Source: Phycisphaerales bacterium (lineage in GTDB: Bacteria; Planctomycetota; Phycisphaerae; Phycisphaerales; SM1A02). From it: DNA of 7,353 bases. Positions 1-6,598 of this stretch are shown one piece after another; within the stretch, counting starts at the first letter, position 1, and every line of letters starts with the position of its first letter. The DNA lies in NCBI GenBank assembly GCA_007125255.1, contig SLDM01000496.1, positions 1-7,353 on the forward strand, in the 5' to 3' direction. The position numbers and the translations under genes were made by a program. The notes under the pieces were generated by a model. It saw nothing but the letters and a program-made list of their open reading frames with translations. It had not been told where the DNA came from and did not search any database.

Positions 1-176
1 ACTGGGAAAGACGGGGTTCAGCCGCGTTTCCCGGTTCGGACGTGAGAGCAGTCCTCGCAGCATCGCCATGGACGGGGATCCTCAGCATCTTCTCCCGACC
101 GACCCCCGGAAACGCTTTTCCGGATCACGCCCCCCGCCGACCCTCCCGGGGGGTACCCGGCGCCTTGCGCGCCGAA

Positions 177-203
177 GCGCGAAGGCGGATTACGCCTTCG
201 CGC
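177..203 (-). terminator. Hairpin enclosing the bactofilin stop codon
   Basis: A perfect 11-bp inverted repeat (GCGCGAAGGCG at 177-187 against CGCCTTCGCGC at 193-203) leaves a 5-base loop. The loop contains the TAA stop of the bactofilin gene (190-192). The left arm lies beyond the gene and the right arm encodes its last codons. No T-run follows on the minus strand; the next bases are TTCGGCGCGC, then more GC-rich inverted repeats. It could be a terminator without a U tract or a 3' end stabiliser. Confidence 0.5.
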
Positions 204-786
204 CGTTGCTGCGGGAAATCATTTCGCTGCGCCGGCGGAGCAGACCGCTGACCGGACGCGAGGAGCGCTGCGGCGCGGTTTCGATTTCCGCGGCGTCATC
301 GCCGGCTTCCTCGTGATCGGCTTCGGCTTCCGCGGCCGTTGAGGCCGGGCCGACCGAGCGCGAAGCGGCGGCATGGCGCGGCTGGTGCGCCTCATCGAGC
401 GCTTCGGGGCCGATGTAGACTTCGCCGCGATAGATCGCGCCTTCGCTGATGGCGATGACCTTCGCGCGGAGATTGCCGACGAGGGTGGCGGAGGAGTCGA
501 TCTCGATCTTGCCGCAGGCGATGTTGCCTTCGATGTGGCCGCTCATTTCGAGGACCTCTTCGCAGCGGACATCGCCTTCGATGCGGCCGAGGATGGACAG
601 ATGTCCGGCCTGAACGTTGCCGCGGACGTTGCCGTCTTCGCCGATCTCGATGCGGCCGGAGGCCTCCACGTCACCTTCGATGGTGCCGAGAATGATCGCG
701 TCGCCATCGATACTGATATCGCCTCGAATCTGGCATGCAGAGCCGAAAACCGTCGGCTGGGCGGCCGTGTCAGTGTGCTGGGTCAT
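190..786 (-). CDS. Bactofilin (polymer-forming cytoskeletal protein)
   Basis: This 198-residue protein belongs to the bactofilin family, which polymerises without nucleotide into filaments that act as scaffolds for cell-wall, shape or polarity proteins at the inner membrane. Residues about 12-126 form the bactofilin core: a run of short beta-helix rungs with recurring G-x-I-x-G patterns, such as IRGDISIDGD, LGTIEGDV, ILGRIEGDV and MSGHIEGNI. The tail is typical of the family in being low-complexity: acidic and Ala-rich at about 140-172, then basic at 177-198 (RPVSGLLRRRSEM). I chose the ATG at 786 because the core follows it directly. A GGAG lies 10 bases upstream, and the 52 extra codons open as far as 942 look non-coding. 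The reading frame has no breaks. Its neighbour upstream on the same strand is ppk2, 293 bases away, so the two are probably not co-transcribed. The family call is firm; the specific cellular role is not visible. Confidence 0.95.
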   Translation of the reverse strand: MTQHTDTAAQPTVFGSACQIRGDISIDGDAIILGTIEGDVEASGRIEIGEDGNVRGNVQAGHLSILGRIEGDVRCEEVLEMSGHIEGNIACGKIEIDSSATLVGNLRAKVIAISEGAIYRGEVYIGPEALDEAHQPRHAAASRSVGPASTAAEAEADHEEAGDDAAEIETAPQRSSRPVSGLLRRRSEMISRSNGAKA

Positions 787-1079
787 CAGACCTGATCTCC
801 GTTCCTTGGAATGCAGGGTAGGACATCCATGTCGCCACCGGGACTCGGCTCCGCCGGTCCGCATTCCCATCATCTCGGCCTGGACGCAGTCGATGCGTGA
901 AGAATGGGCGGAAAAAACGGTCTCAGCAGGGTGCCCGAACAAAAGCCGGGCGAAGCAGCGGGGTGACGGAGTGACAAAGTATGAGGCGACTTCGGCGGAG
1001 TCCTGATCTGGTCATTCCCGCGAAAGCTGCGGAACCGTCGAACTGTCCCACGACGAGGTCTGCTTCGGGGTGGTGCGAA
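787..1079. other. Spacer between ppk2 and the bactofilin gene
   Basis: I see no gene here. An imperfect hairpin (about 1015-1034, arms TTCCCGC and GCGGAA) lies about 45 bases past the ppk2 stop and might end that transcript weakly. A 5-bp hairpin (GCCCG/CGGGC, 933-951) and a six-T run on the minus strand (913-918) lie nearer the bactofilin start. No convincing -35/-10 pair was found. The octamer repeat at 963-978 is listed separately. Confidence 0.5.
963..978. repeat. Two tandem octamers (GTGACGGA, GTGACAAA)
   Basis: Two adjoining 8-base units, GTGACGGA and GTGACAAA, are followed by GTA. They match the four-unit array at 6599-6630 in unit length, consensus (GTGACRRA), orientation and the trailing GTA. 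Both arrays lie upstream of a minus-strand gene. The function is unknown. Confidence 0.7.
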
Positions 1080-1982
1080 TCAAGGTTCGGCTTGCAGTTT
1101 CCGGAGGGCCTGGCCCAGCACTTCGTGCTCGCGGTCGCTGACCGTGGGGTAACGCAGCTTCAACTTTCGGATTGCGCTGGTGATGTACTCCGCCACGAGG
1201 GCCCGGGCGACCCACTTCTGGTTCGCCGGAATGATGTGCCACGGCGCCCACTCGGTGCTGGTCGCGCTGATCGTCTCCTCGAAGGCCCGCATGTAACTTT
1301 CCCAGTGCTCGCGCTCCGCCACATCGGAGGGGGAGAACTTCCAGTGCTTCTCCGGGTCCTCGAGCCGTTTGATGAACCGCTTCTTCTGCTCCTCACGAGA
1401 GATGTTCAGGTAGAACTTCAGGATCAGCGTCCCGTTGCGGGCCAGGTGGTGCTCGAAGGCATTGATGTCTTCGTACCGCTTCGTCCAGAAGGTCTCGTCG
1501 ATCGACCCGGGCGGAGAGACCGCCGGATCCAAGAGGTGCGGGTGGACCCGGACGACCAGCGTCTCTTCATAGTGCGATCGATTGAAGATGACGATCTGCC
1601 CGCGGGCGGGTACGGCGTTCATGTGTCGCCAGAGGAAGGGCCGACGACGCTCCTCCTCGGTGGGGACCTTGAACGAGACCACCCGGCAGCCCTGTGGATT
1701 GACGCCGCGCATCACGTGTTTGATCGTGCCGTCCTTCCCCGCGGCGTCAATTCCCTGCAGGATGATCAGGACGCCGCGCGCACCACTGGCCCACAGCAGT
1801 TCCTGGGCTTCCGCGAGCTCCTCGGCGTTCCTCTCCAGAATCGCCGCCGCCTTCTCCCGGACGGCCATTTTGCCAAGCTCGCGCAGCTCATCGGTCTGGG
1901 CCCAGCCGGGATCGAAGTCCTTCAACTGCACCCTCGTCCCCGGCGCAATGCGAAGCTGGTTGAGAATCTCATCTCGAATCAC
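1080..1982 (-). CDS. ppk2: Polyphosphate kinase 2 family, class III-like
   Basis: PPK2 enzymes are cytoplasmic and transfer phosphate between polyphosphate and nucleotides. This 300-residue protein has the P-loop kinase-like fold: Walker A GIDAAGKDG at 77-85 (Lys83), the Walker B region VIFNRSHYEETLVVRVH at 131-147, and the lid region with HWKFSPSD at 213-220. The conserved STEWAPWHIIPANQKWVAR stretch follows at 242-260. The N-terminal 65 residues are the usual charged helical lead-in. The FNRSHYEE form, instead of FDRSWY, resembles the class III PPK2s that can phosphorylate both AMP and ADP; that subclass is inferred from memory of the family and not tested. The start is GTG at 1982, with AGGAAAGGA ending 9 bases upstream. 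The ATG closer to that motif is out of frame. All core motifs are intact and the length is normal. The gene upstream is an unrelated secreted protease, 104 bases away with a hairpin between. Confidence 0.95.
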   Translation of the reverse strand: MIRDEILNQLRIAPGTRVQLKDFDPGWAQTDELRELGKMAVREKAAAILERNAEELAEAQELLWASGARGVLIILQGIDAAGKDGTIKHVMRGVNPQGCRVVSFKVPTEEERRRPFLWRHMNAVPARGQIVIFNRSHYEETLVVRVHPHLLDPAVSPPGSIDETFWTKRYEDINAFEHHLARNGTLILKFYLNISREEQKKRFIKRLEDPEKHWKFSPSDVAEREHWESYMRAFEETISATSTEWAPWHIIPANQKWVARALVAEYITSAIRKLKLRYPTVSDREHEVLGQALRKLQAEP

Positions 1983-1991
1983 GGTGGCCCA

Positions 1992-2000
1992 TCCTTTCCT
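1992..2000 (-). promoter_or_regulatory. Ribosome binding site fixing the ppk2 GTG start
   Basis: On the minus strand AGGAAAGGA is followed by a 9-base gap and then GTG. An ATG begins inside the last bases of this motif but is not in the ppk2 frame, so the GTG at 1982 is the best start. A TATGAT hexamer (2003-2008) just upstream resembles a -10 box, but no matching -35 is visible and the resulting leader would be very short. Confidence 0.6.
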
Positions 2001-2012
2001 GCATCATAGGCA

Positions 2013-2049
2013 ACGCGCGACACGACTCATTCAGAATCGTGTCGCGCGT
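2013..2049 (-). terminator. 13-bp hairpin between the protease gene and ppk2
   Basis: A perfect 13-bp inverted repeat (ACGCGCGACACGA at 2013-2025 against TCGTGTCGCGCGT at 2037-2049) has an 11-base interior that can form two more pairs. It starts 37 bases past the protease stop codon, as expected for a terminator. No U-run follows on the minus strand (TTGCCTATG). It also ends only about 30 bases before the ppk2 GTG, so it could lie in or overlap the ppk2 promoter or leader. Confidence 0.6.
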
Positions 2050-2086
2050 CATTCTCACCTGGAACCGCGGCAGCGGCGAATCGCCC

Positions 2087-4204
2087 TCAACCGGTCCATT
2101 CTTCGAGCAGGATGAGCAGATCGAAGACATCCACGACGCCATCCCCGTCGAGGTCCGTTTCACACTCCTCAGCCGCGGGACATGGACCCCACGCGTCGAG
2201 CAGGATCAGCAGGTCAAAGACGTCCACCGTGCCGTCACAGTTCAGATCGCCGATGAACTCGCACGCAGCCGGGCACGACGGGAGAAAGTCATTCCCGCCG
2301 GTGTCGCTGAAGCTGCCGGCGATATTGTCCGGTGCGTTACCGCAGAAGGTGGAGTCTGTAACCGATGTCGCGGGGCTGTCGTCATTGAAGATCGCGCCGC
2401 CGCTACCGCCGGTGGTGTTGTTCTGGAACGCGCAGTTGGTGAACGTACCGCCACTGCCCTGAATGTTGCGGATCGCGCCGCCATTCTGTTCGGCGTGGTT
2501 TCCGATGAACGTCGAATCGACCACCAGCGGGTCGGCGTTCTGATTCGACATCGCGCCGCCCTCCGCGCCGGCGGAGTTGTTGAGAAAATCGACCTCGATG
2601 AACTCCGGCGCCGCGCCGGAGAAATTGAAGACCCCGCCGCCGGAGGAAGGTATCGCGGCGTTCTCCTGAATCGCGCAGTTCTCGAAGCGCGGCGACGCAT
2701 CATTGTTGAAAACCCCGCCGCCGAACGCGGCGGTGTTGCCCTGGATGATGCAGCTGCGAATGGTCGGGGCCGAGCCGCTGGTGTAGATGCCGCCGCCGAG
2801 GATCAGCGTACTGTTGCCGATGTTCTCGCTTGATCCACTGCCACCGGTGAGGGTGAATCCCTCCAGCAGCGCACCTTTCGACTCACCGTTCGTGAAGCGC
2901 GCGACGCTGGCGTCCAGTCCCGTCGCGTCGATGATCGTGGCGCCCGGACCGGCTTCGCTGATGACGGAGAGATTCTTGCCGAGAAAGTCGATGGCCTCGG
3001 CGTAGGTGCCCGGCGCGACGGTAATGGTGGAACCGCTCGATACGGTGGTGATCGCTTCCTGGATGGAGGCGAAGTCGCTCGGCACGTGAACCTCGACGGG
3101 CACGCCGCAGAGTTCATCGCGGGCCGCCACGAAGGCCGCCGAATCGATTCGGTTCCCGAGGTTGCCGTCATCGGGGCAGCTGGAACTGCAGTGCGTCGCA
3201 ATGCCGATGATCTCGCCGTTCTGAAGAATGGAAGAGCCGGAGCTGCCGCAGGTCGTGTCGGCGGTATGGGTGAAGGCCTGGTCACCGAGAAAGAGTATCT
3301 CGCCGGTGGAGAGCTGCTGGGTCTGGGTCGTCTGGCAGTTCTCGGAGACGCCGTAGCCCCAGATCTCCACGGGGCCGGAGGAAGGCATGGAGGTGGCGAT
3401 CGGACGGAACTCGCCGAACCGCTCGTAGATCGTTTCGCCGAACTCGTTCGGACCGGTGGTCATTGCGGCCCAGTCGGCGCCGACGCCCTCGTTGAGCGAG
3501 ATCTGTTCGAGAATGGGGAACTGATCGGCAACGGCGGGCTGACTGATCGAGCAGTCCCCGCCATTCGGCGGGACGTTGAACTGCATCACCATGTTGCTGC
3601 CGATGCAGTGGCCGGCGGAGACGACGCAACTGTCCTCGTTGTAAACCGCCGCGCTGCACCCGCCGCCCTCTGAGACGAGCCGGCCCGCCCAGAGTTCCCC
3701 GGAGGGCTCGCGGTCGTCGGTCTGGAAACACAGGCCGCAGAGCGGTGGAGAGCAGTGGCTGCTGATCTCCGCGTCGGCGGTTTCGACGCCGACCTGGCTC
3801 AGGACGAACCGGTTGCCGCGCGTCCCCGGAGCCGCGAACAGCTCGACAAGCACCTGCCCGCCGTTGAAGTACGCCGAGGCGTTGGACCAGCGCCGCGCGG
3901 CAAGAGCATCGAGTTCCTGCACCTCACCGTCACGCAACGAGGTGATCCGGATGAAGCTGTCGCGATCGAGCTGGACCTCCGAAAAGTACAGACGCGTCCA
4001 GAGGGCGTCGGGGGTGATGAGCACATCCGCATACGCGCGTTCGGCGAGAGGTCCGAGGTTGTCCCTTTCGCCACTGTCGATATGAAGCGGCCGAATCTCG
4101 CCGAAGGGGGTTCTGGGATGAGAATCGGCGTGAGCGAGATTCGTCAGAACTCCGACCAGGGCAGCAGCAAGCATCACGGTGACCGTCAGCGGGGTAGAAC
4201 GCAT
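2087..4204 (-). CDS. Secreted trypsin-like protease with beta-helix and dockerin domains
   Basis: This 705-residue protein is predicted to be exported and to cleave proteins outside the cytoplasm. A Sec signal peptide covers about residues 1-26 (hydrophobic MLAAALVGVL, cleavage near AHA/DS). Residues 27-150 match nothing I recognise. A trypsin-like domain spans about 165-366, with triad candidates His199 (VVSAGHC), Asp244 (GADW) and Ser322 (TCGSSGSS). Cys183 and Cys200 sit where the chymotrypsin His-loop disulfide would be. From 372 a pectin-lyase-type right-handed beta-helix begins (VHVPSDFASIQEAI, then VAPGTYAEAID), with rungs marked by repeated GGGIY, GGGVFN, GGAMSN, GGAIRN and GGAIFN to about 640. 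Two EF-hand-like dockerin units close it (653-664 and 684-695). The ATG at 4204 is chosen because GAGGAG sits 5 bases upstream and the signal peptide starts there; the 67 codons open further upstream lack these. Its substrate and the beta-helix ligand are unknown. It is probably transcribed alone. Confidence 0.9.
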   Translation of the reverse strand: MRSTPLTVTVMLAAALVGVLTNLAHADSHPRTPFGEIRPLHIDSGERDNLGPLAERAYADVLITPDALWTRLYFSEVQLDRDSFIRITSLRDGEVQELDALAARRWSNASAYFNGGQVLVELFAAPGTRGNRFVLSQVGVETADAEISSHCSPPLCGLCFQTDDREPSGELWAGRLVSEGGGCSAAVYNEDSCVVSAGHCIGSNMVMQFNVPPNGGDCSISQPAVADQFPILEQISLNEGVGADWAAMTTGPNEFGETIYERFGEFRPIATSMPSSGPVEIWGYGVSENCQTTQTQQLSTGEILFLGDQAFTHTADTTCGSSGSSILQNGEIIGIATHCSSSCPDDGNLGNRIDSAAFVAARDELCGVPVEVHVPSDFASIQEAITTVSSGSTITVAPGTYAEAIDFLGKNLSVISEAGPGATIIDATGLDASVARFTNGESKGALLEGFTLTGGSGSSENIGNSTLILGGGIYTSGSAPTIRSCIIQGNTAAFGGGVFNNDASPRFENCAIQENAAIPSSGGGVFNFSGAAPEFIEVDFLNNSAGAEGGAMSNQNADPLVVDSTFIGNHAEQNGGAIRNIQGSGGTFTNCAFQNNTTGGSGGAIFNDDSPATSVTDSTFCGNAPDNIAGSFSDTGGNDFLPSCPAACEFIGDLNCDGTVDVFDLLILLDAWGPCPAAEECETDLDGDGVVDVFDLLILLEEWTG
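2090..2248 (-). repeat. Paired dockerin-like EF-hand units, protease C-terminus
   Basis: Two units of about 25 residues encode DLNCDGTVDVFDLLILLDAWG and DLDGDGVVDVFDLLILLEEW (residues 653 onward and 684 onward). Both calcium-loop patterns are complete: Asp653/Asn655/Asp657/Asp664 and Asp684/Asp686/Asp688/Asp695. The DNA of the two units is clearly similar and also resembles the two units at 4637-4801. Dockerins usually bind cohesins; no cohesin is encoded in this window. Confidence 0.88.
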
Positions 4205-4367
4205 GAACTCTCCTCGGTGTGAACTACGGGTTTGCGGGGCATGTTGTCTTCGTGTTCGGTCCGAGGATATCGCGGGTTGCGAGCGATGTGAGGATCGTGC
4301 CGGAATCGTCGACCTTCCGGTCGCGTTCAGCAGCGCGGGCTCGAACTGAACGAGATCGGGCCATGCG

Positions 4368-4393
4368 CCCACACCCCCCATACTCCCCTCCCC
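4368..4393 (-). other. G-quadruplex motif upstream of the protease gene
   Basis: Read on the minus strand, four G-runs of 4, 4, 6 and 3 are separated by loops of 1, 5 and 3 bases. This fits the usual G3+N1-7 pattern. It lies about 165-190 bases upstream of the protease ATG, in a strand-biased purine tract that also extends further upstream. Whether it folds or matters is unknown. Confidence 0.6.
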
Positions 4394-4504
4394 TCCAATA
4401 CACATCCGACCTCTCTCCCCGCTTCAGCCCTCCGCACGGGAAACCCCGAGCCGCGACCCGCAATCCTGGCGCTCGTCAATCGGCGCCGCGCAAGAACCGG
4501 GAAG

Positions 4505-4541
4505 CCGGATGCCGGGGGGACATCCCCGGGATCATCCGGGG
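4505..4541. other. Alternative hairpins sharing one CCCCGG arm
   Basis: CCGGGG (4512-4517), CCCCGG (4524-4529) and CCGGGG (4536-4541) are evenly spaced by 6-base gaps. The central arm can pair with either neighbour but not both. CCGGAT (4505-4510) can also pair with ATCCGG (4534-4539). This is visible in the sequence; the regulatory meaning is unknown, and it may simply be a GC-rich 3' end. Confidence 0.5.
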
Positions 4542-4564
4542 CGACGAAGGCGGCGCGGAAGGAA

Positions 4565-4600
4565 CGGACCGCGCGTCGATCCGGCTCGACGCGCGGTCCG
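4565..4600 (-). terminator. 15-bp hairpin after the C39-like gene
   Basis: A perfect 15-bp stem (CGGACCGCGCGTCGA at 4565-4579 against its complement at 4586-4600) with a 6-base loop begins 33 bases after the stop codon of the C39-like gene. On the minus strand TTCCTTCC follows, a weak pyrimidine tail. Stem length, position and lack of coding overlap make this the clearest terminator candidate in the window. Confidence 0.75.
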
Positions 4601-4633
4601 GGTTGATTTCGAACCCCTCGATCGCGGCGCGGT

Positions 4634-6520
4634 TCAGGGGCAGGAGCCCCAGGAATCGAGCAGCATCAGGAGATCAAACACGCCGACCTGGTCATCGCGC
4701 GTCAGGTCCTCGGCGCACGGCGCATTCTCCGGGCAGGCCCCCCAATTCTCCAGAAGGACCAGCAGGTCAAACACGTCGACGTCGCCGTCCTCGTTCAGAT
4801 CCGCGTCGCAGTCCAGACGCACGCCGCCGAACTGAAGCTCATCCGGATCGATGTTGATCGCGAAGTTCTCATGAACCCCGGGATCATAGTTCGTTCGGCT
4901 CCGGCCGATTCGGAAGGAGGTGCCTCCGGGTGTTCCGTGGAAGGGCGAGTCCAGGTCCGGCTGCCAGCCGGCGAAAGCGGTCTCCTGGAAGACGTGGAGC
5001 GTATCGCCGTCCGGAAGGAACATCCGGCCGTCATCACTGAAGGAGATATCCTGGGGAATGAGGTTGCCGAGGTTGAAGGCGCCAAAGAGCGGGGGAGCGC
5101 CGGCGATGTCGAAGTTCGCGGTGAGAATCAGATTCGTGCCTTCGACCAGAATGAAGTACGTTCCGTTCGGGTGCACGGCGATCGACGCCGGGCCTTGCAG
5201 CGGCCAGTCGAAAGGCAGATCGTGAACGATCGGTGCCCGGTCCAGCTTGCTTCCGAAGCGCATGATCTTCTTCGCCGGTGAAGAGAGCACGATGAACTCG
5301 TCCTTCTTATCGCAGTAGGCGATGGCGGAAGCGGGATGCGGCGGCGCGATGGAGATGGGCTCGACAACCGCCGCTTCCGGATCGAGGCACACCATCTTCG
5401 TCGGCTCAACGACGCACACCTCGCCGAACCGACTGGTCGCAATCTTCGTGAAGCCGGAGCCAAGCTCCACGAGTTCGGTTGACTGACCCGTGACGGTGTC
5501 GGTGCTGAGCAGGTGGGCGCTGCCGCTGACCTGGTTCACGATGGAGTAGACGCTCTTGCCGAAGATGTCGGTATCAAAGTCAATGAGCGTGCCGGGAATG
5601 CTTGCAACCTCATTCCGGCTCTTGTAGTTGAAGCCCTTGAGCTTGATGGGCTGGGAGAGGTTGAGCGTGAAATTCTGCGGTCCGCTTGAAACCCAGAGAC
5701 CGGTGAGCGGACGAATGGCGATCATGCTGTCGATGATGCGAATCAGGCTGGCTCCCGGTTGATGGTTGAGCGCGGCCCGGTTGCCGATGAACGATCCGCC
5801 GCTGATCGTGGGATACTCCTTGACCGTGTATGTCCGATGGGCGAACGGCGACTGGGCGTGCAGGTTCGTCGGGTTCTCATCCTGAGCGGGATCGCGACTC
5901 CAGAGGATGATCTCCGACCCTGGTCCGCTCCGCGCGAGTCGCGAGAGGGTGACCGCGTGGCCTCCATCGCGCTGACCGAGCATCAGGATGTCTCCCGTGA
6001 GGGAGTAGTTGTAGCGGCCGTAGGCGAAGATGACGATCGAGCCGGTCGATCCCTCCTTGGCCAGGTCATGGAGATGGACCGCCTTGTTGTCATTCAACAG
6101 CTTGCTGGACACGGTGAACAGGAGACCCAGCCGGTTGGCGAGCACCTGCCGGGCATTCTGCATGTTCGTGCCGTTGTTGGGATCGGTACCCATGGTAAAG
6201 CCGAGGAGATTGATCTGGGCGGTTGCCGTTGAGTAAAGCGTCGGTGATTGCCAGTTGCCGGGGCCGGGCGCGATGAAGGGGTAGCCGTGGTTGGCGACGT
6301 ACGCAAGCACGTTCAGAGACGACGCCGGCACACAGTGATTGTTTCCCTCGTTCCCGAGGCCGAAACGGCGCTGGTCGAAGTCCGGCATGTACTTCACACG
6401 GTAGTTGTAGTTGTTGCCGTTGATGTAGGTCGACTGGGTGATGTCGGCCTTGGCGGACGCAACCGCCATGAGCGCGGCGCATCCGCACAGGATGCTCGCG
6501 CACCGGATTCTGAGCTGCAT
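4634..6520 (-). CDS. Secreted C39/papain-like peptidase with dockerin repeats
   Basis: This 628-residue protein is predicted to be exported. The signal peptide is about residues 1-25 (ILCGCAALMAVASAKA, cleavage near AKA/DI). The next part resembles C39-like papain-fold peptidases: MPDFDQRRFG then NNHCVPASSLNVLAYVANHG with candidate nucleophile Cys63. His188 follows in DGGHAV and Asp210 in LWSRDP as possible partners. Gln50 may contribute to the oxyanion hole, though it is 13 residues from Cys63, further than usual. Residues about 300-520 are beta-rich with recurring strand patterns (SIAVHPNGTYFILVEG, DISFSDDGRMFLPDG) that look like a beta-propeller. Two dockerin-like units end the chain (574-585 and 605-616). 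The ATG at 6520 is chosen because GGAGGAG lies 4 bases upstream and the signal peptide begins there, rather than the ATG seven codons earlier. Peptidase activity is inferred; it could be an inactive or bacteriocin-unrelated relative. No transporter of the kind that carries classical C39 domains is present. Confidence 0.85.
   Translation of the reverse strand: MQLRIRCASILCGCAALMAVASAKADITQSTYINGNNYNYRVKYMPDFDQRRFGLGNEGNNHCVPASSLNVLAYVANHGYPFIAPGPGNWQSPTLYSTATAQINLLGFTMGTDPNNGTNMQNARQVLANRLGLLFTVSSKLLNDNKAVHLHDLAKEGSTGSIVIFAYGRYNYSLTGDILMLGQRDGGHAVTLSRLARSGPGSEIILWSRDPAQDENPTNLHAQSPFAHRTYTVKEYPTISGGSFIGNRAALNHQPGASLIRIIDSMIAIRPLTGLWVSSGPQNFTLNLSQPIKLKGFNYKSRNEVASIPGTLIDFDTDIFGKSVYSIVNQVSGSAHLLSTDTVTGQSTELVELGSGFTKIATSRFGEVCVVEPTKMVCLDPEAAVVEPISIAPPHPASAIAYCDKKDEFIVLSSPAKKIMRFGSKLDRAPIVHDLPFDWPLQGPASIAVHPNGTYFILVEGTNLILTANFDIAGAPPLFGAFNLGNLIPQDISFSDDGRMFLPDGDTLHVFQETAFAGWQPDLDSPFHGTPGGTSFRIGRSRTNYDPGVHENFAINIDPDELQFGGVRLDCDADLNEDGDVDVFDLLVLLENWGACPENAPCAEDLTRDDQVGVFDLLMLLDSWGSCP
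4637..4801 (-). repeat. Paired dockerin-like EF-hand units, C39-like protein C-terminus
   Basis: The first unit, DLNEDGDVDVFDLLVLLENWG (from residue 574), keeps a full calcium loop (Asp574, Asn576, Asp578, Asp585). The second, DLTRDDQVGVFDLLMLLDSWG (from 605), has Thr607 at loop position 3 and Asp610 in place of the usual Gly at position 6, so it may bind calcium poorly. Both share the VFDLLxLL core with the pair in the neighbouring protease. Confidence 0.88.
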
Positions 6521-6598
6521 GAAACTCCTCCAGGGGAACAATGAACCGAAGCCGCCTCGTGAGCGATGAACAGAGAGACCAGGACTCCAAGGGGGAAA

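Larger units (their letters stand above)
4205..4633. other. Spacer between the C39-like and protease genes
   Basis: I see no credible gene in these 429 bases; the long plus-strand open frame across them is Arg/Pro/Ser-rich and matches nothing. On the minus strand, from the C39-like side, there is a strong hairpin (4565-4600), nested CCGGGG hairpins (4505-4541) and a G-rich tract (4368-4393). A 6-bp inverted repeat GTTCAG/CTGAAC follows (4325-4330 and 4346-4351). A weak sigma70-like pair CTCACA-17 bases-TATCCT (4292 to 4264) would start a leader of about 50 bases. Four of six matches in each box is near chance level. GAGGAG at 4210-4215 is the ribosome binding site of the protease gene. Confidence 0.5.

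Noticed and set aside
42..316. Two overlapping plus-strand open frames at the left edge
   Set aside because: Both have low-complexity Arg/Pro/Ser-rich products, lack a good ribosome binding site and run into the bactofilin gene antisense.
787..942. Extended bactofilin start
   Set aside because: The extra 52 residues have no bactofilin character, and the ATG at 786 has a suitable upstream GGAG.
981..2009. Long plus-strand open frame of 342 codons
   Set aside because: It is antisense to ppk2, whose motifs are unmistakable. The translation is Arg/Asp/Leu-rich with no recognisable domain; such shadows are common in GC-rich DNA.
2039..2833. Plus-strand open frame of 264 codons
   Set aside because: It is antisense to the beta-helix and dockerin coding region, and its periodicity mirrors those repeats.
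4219..4857. Plus-strand open frame of 212 codons across the spacer
   Set aside because: Its product is Arg/Pro/Ser-rich without a domain, and it runs antisense into the end of the C39-like gene.
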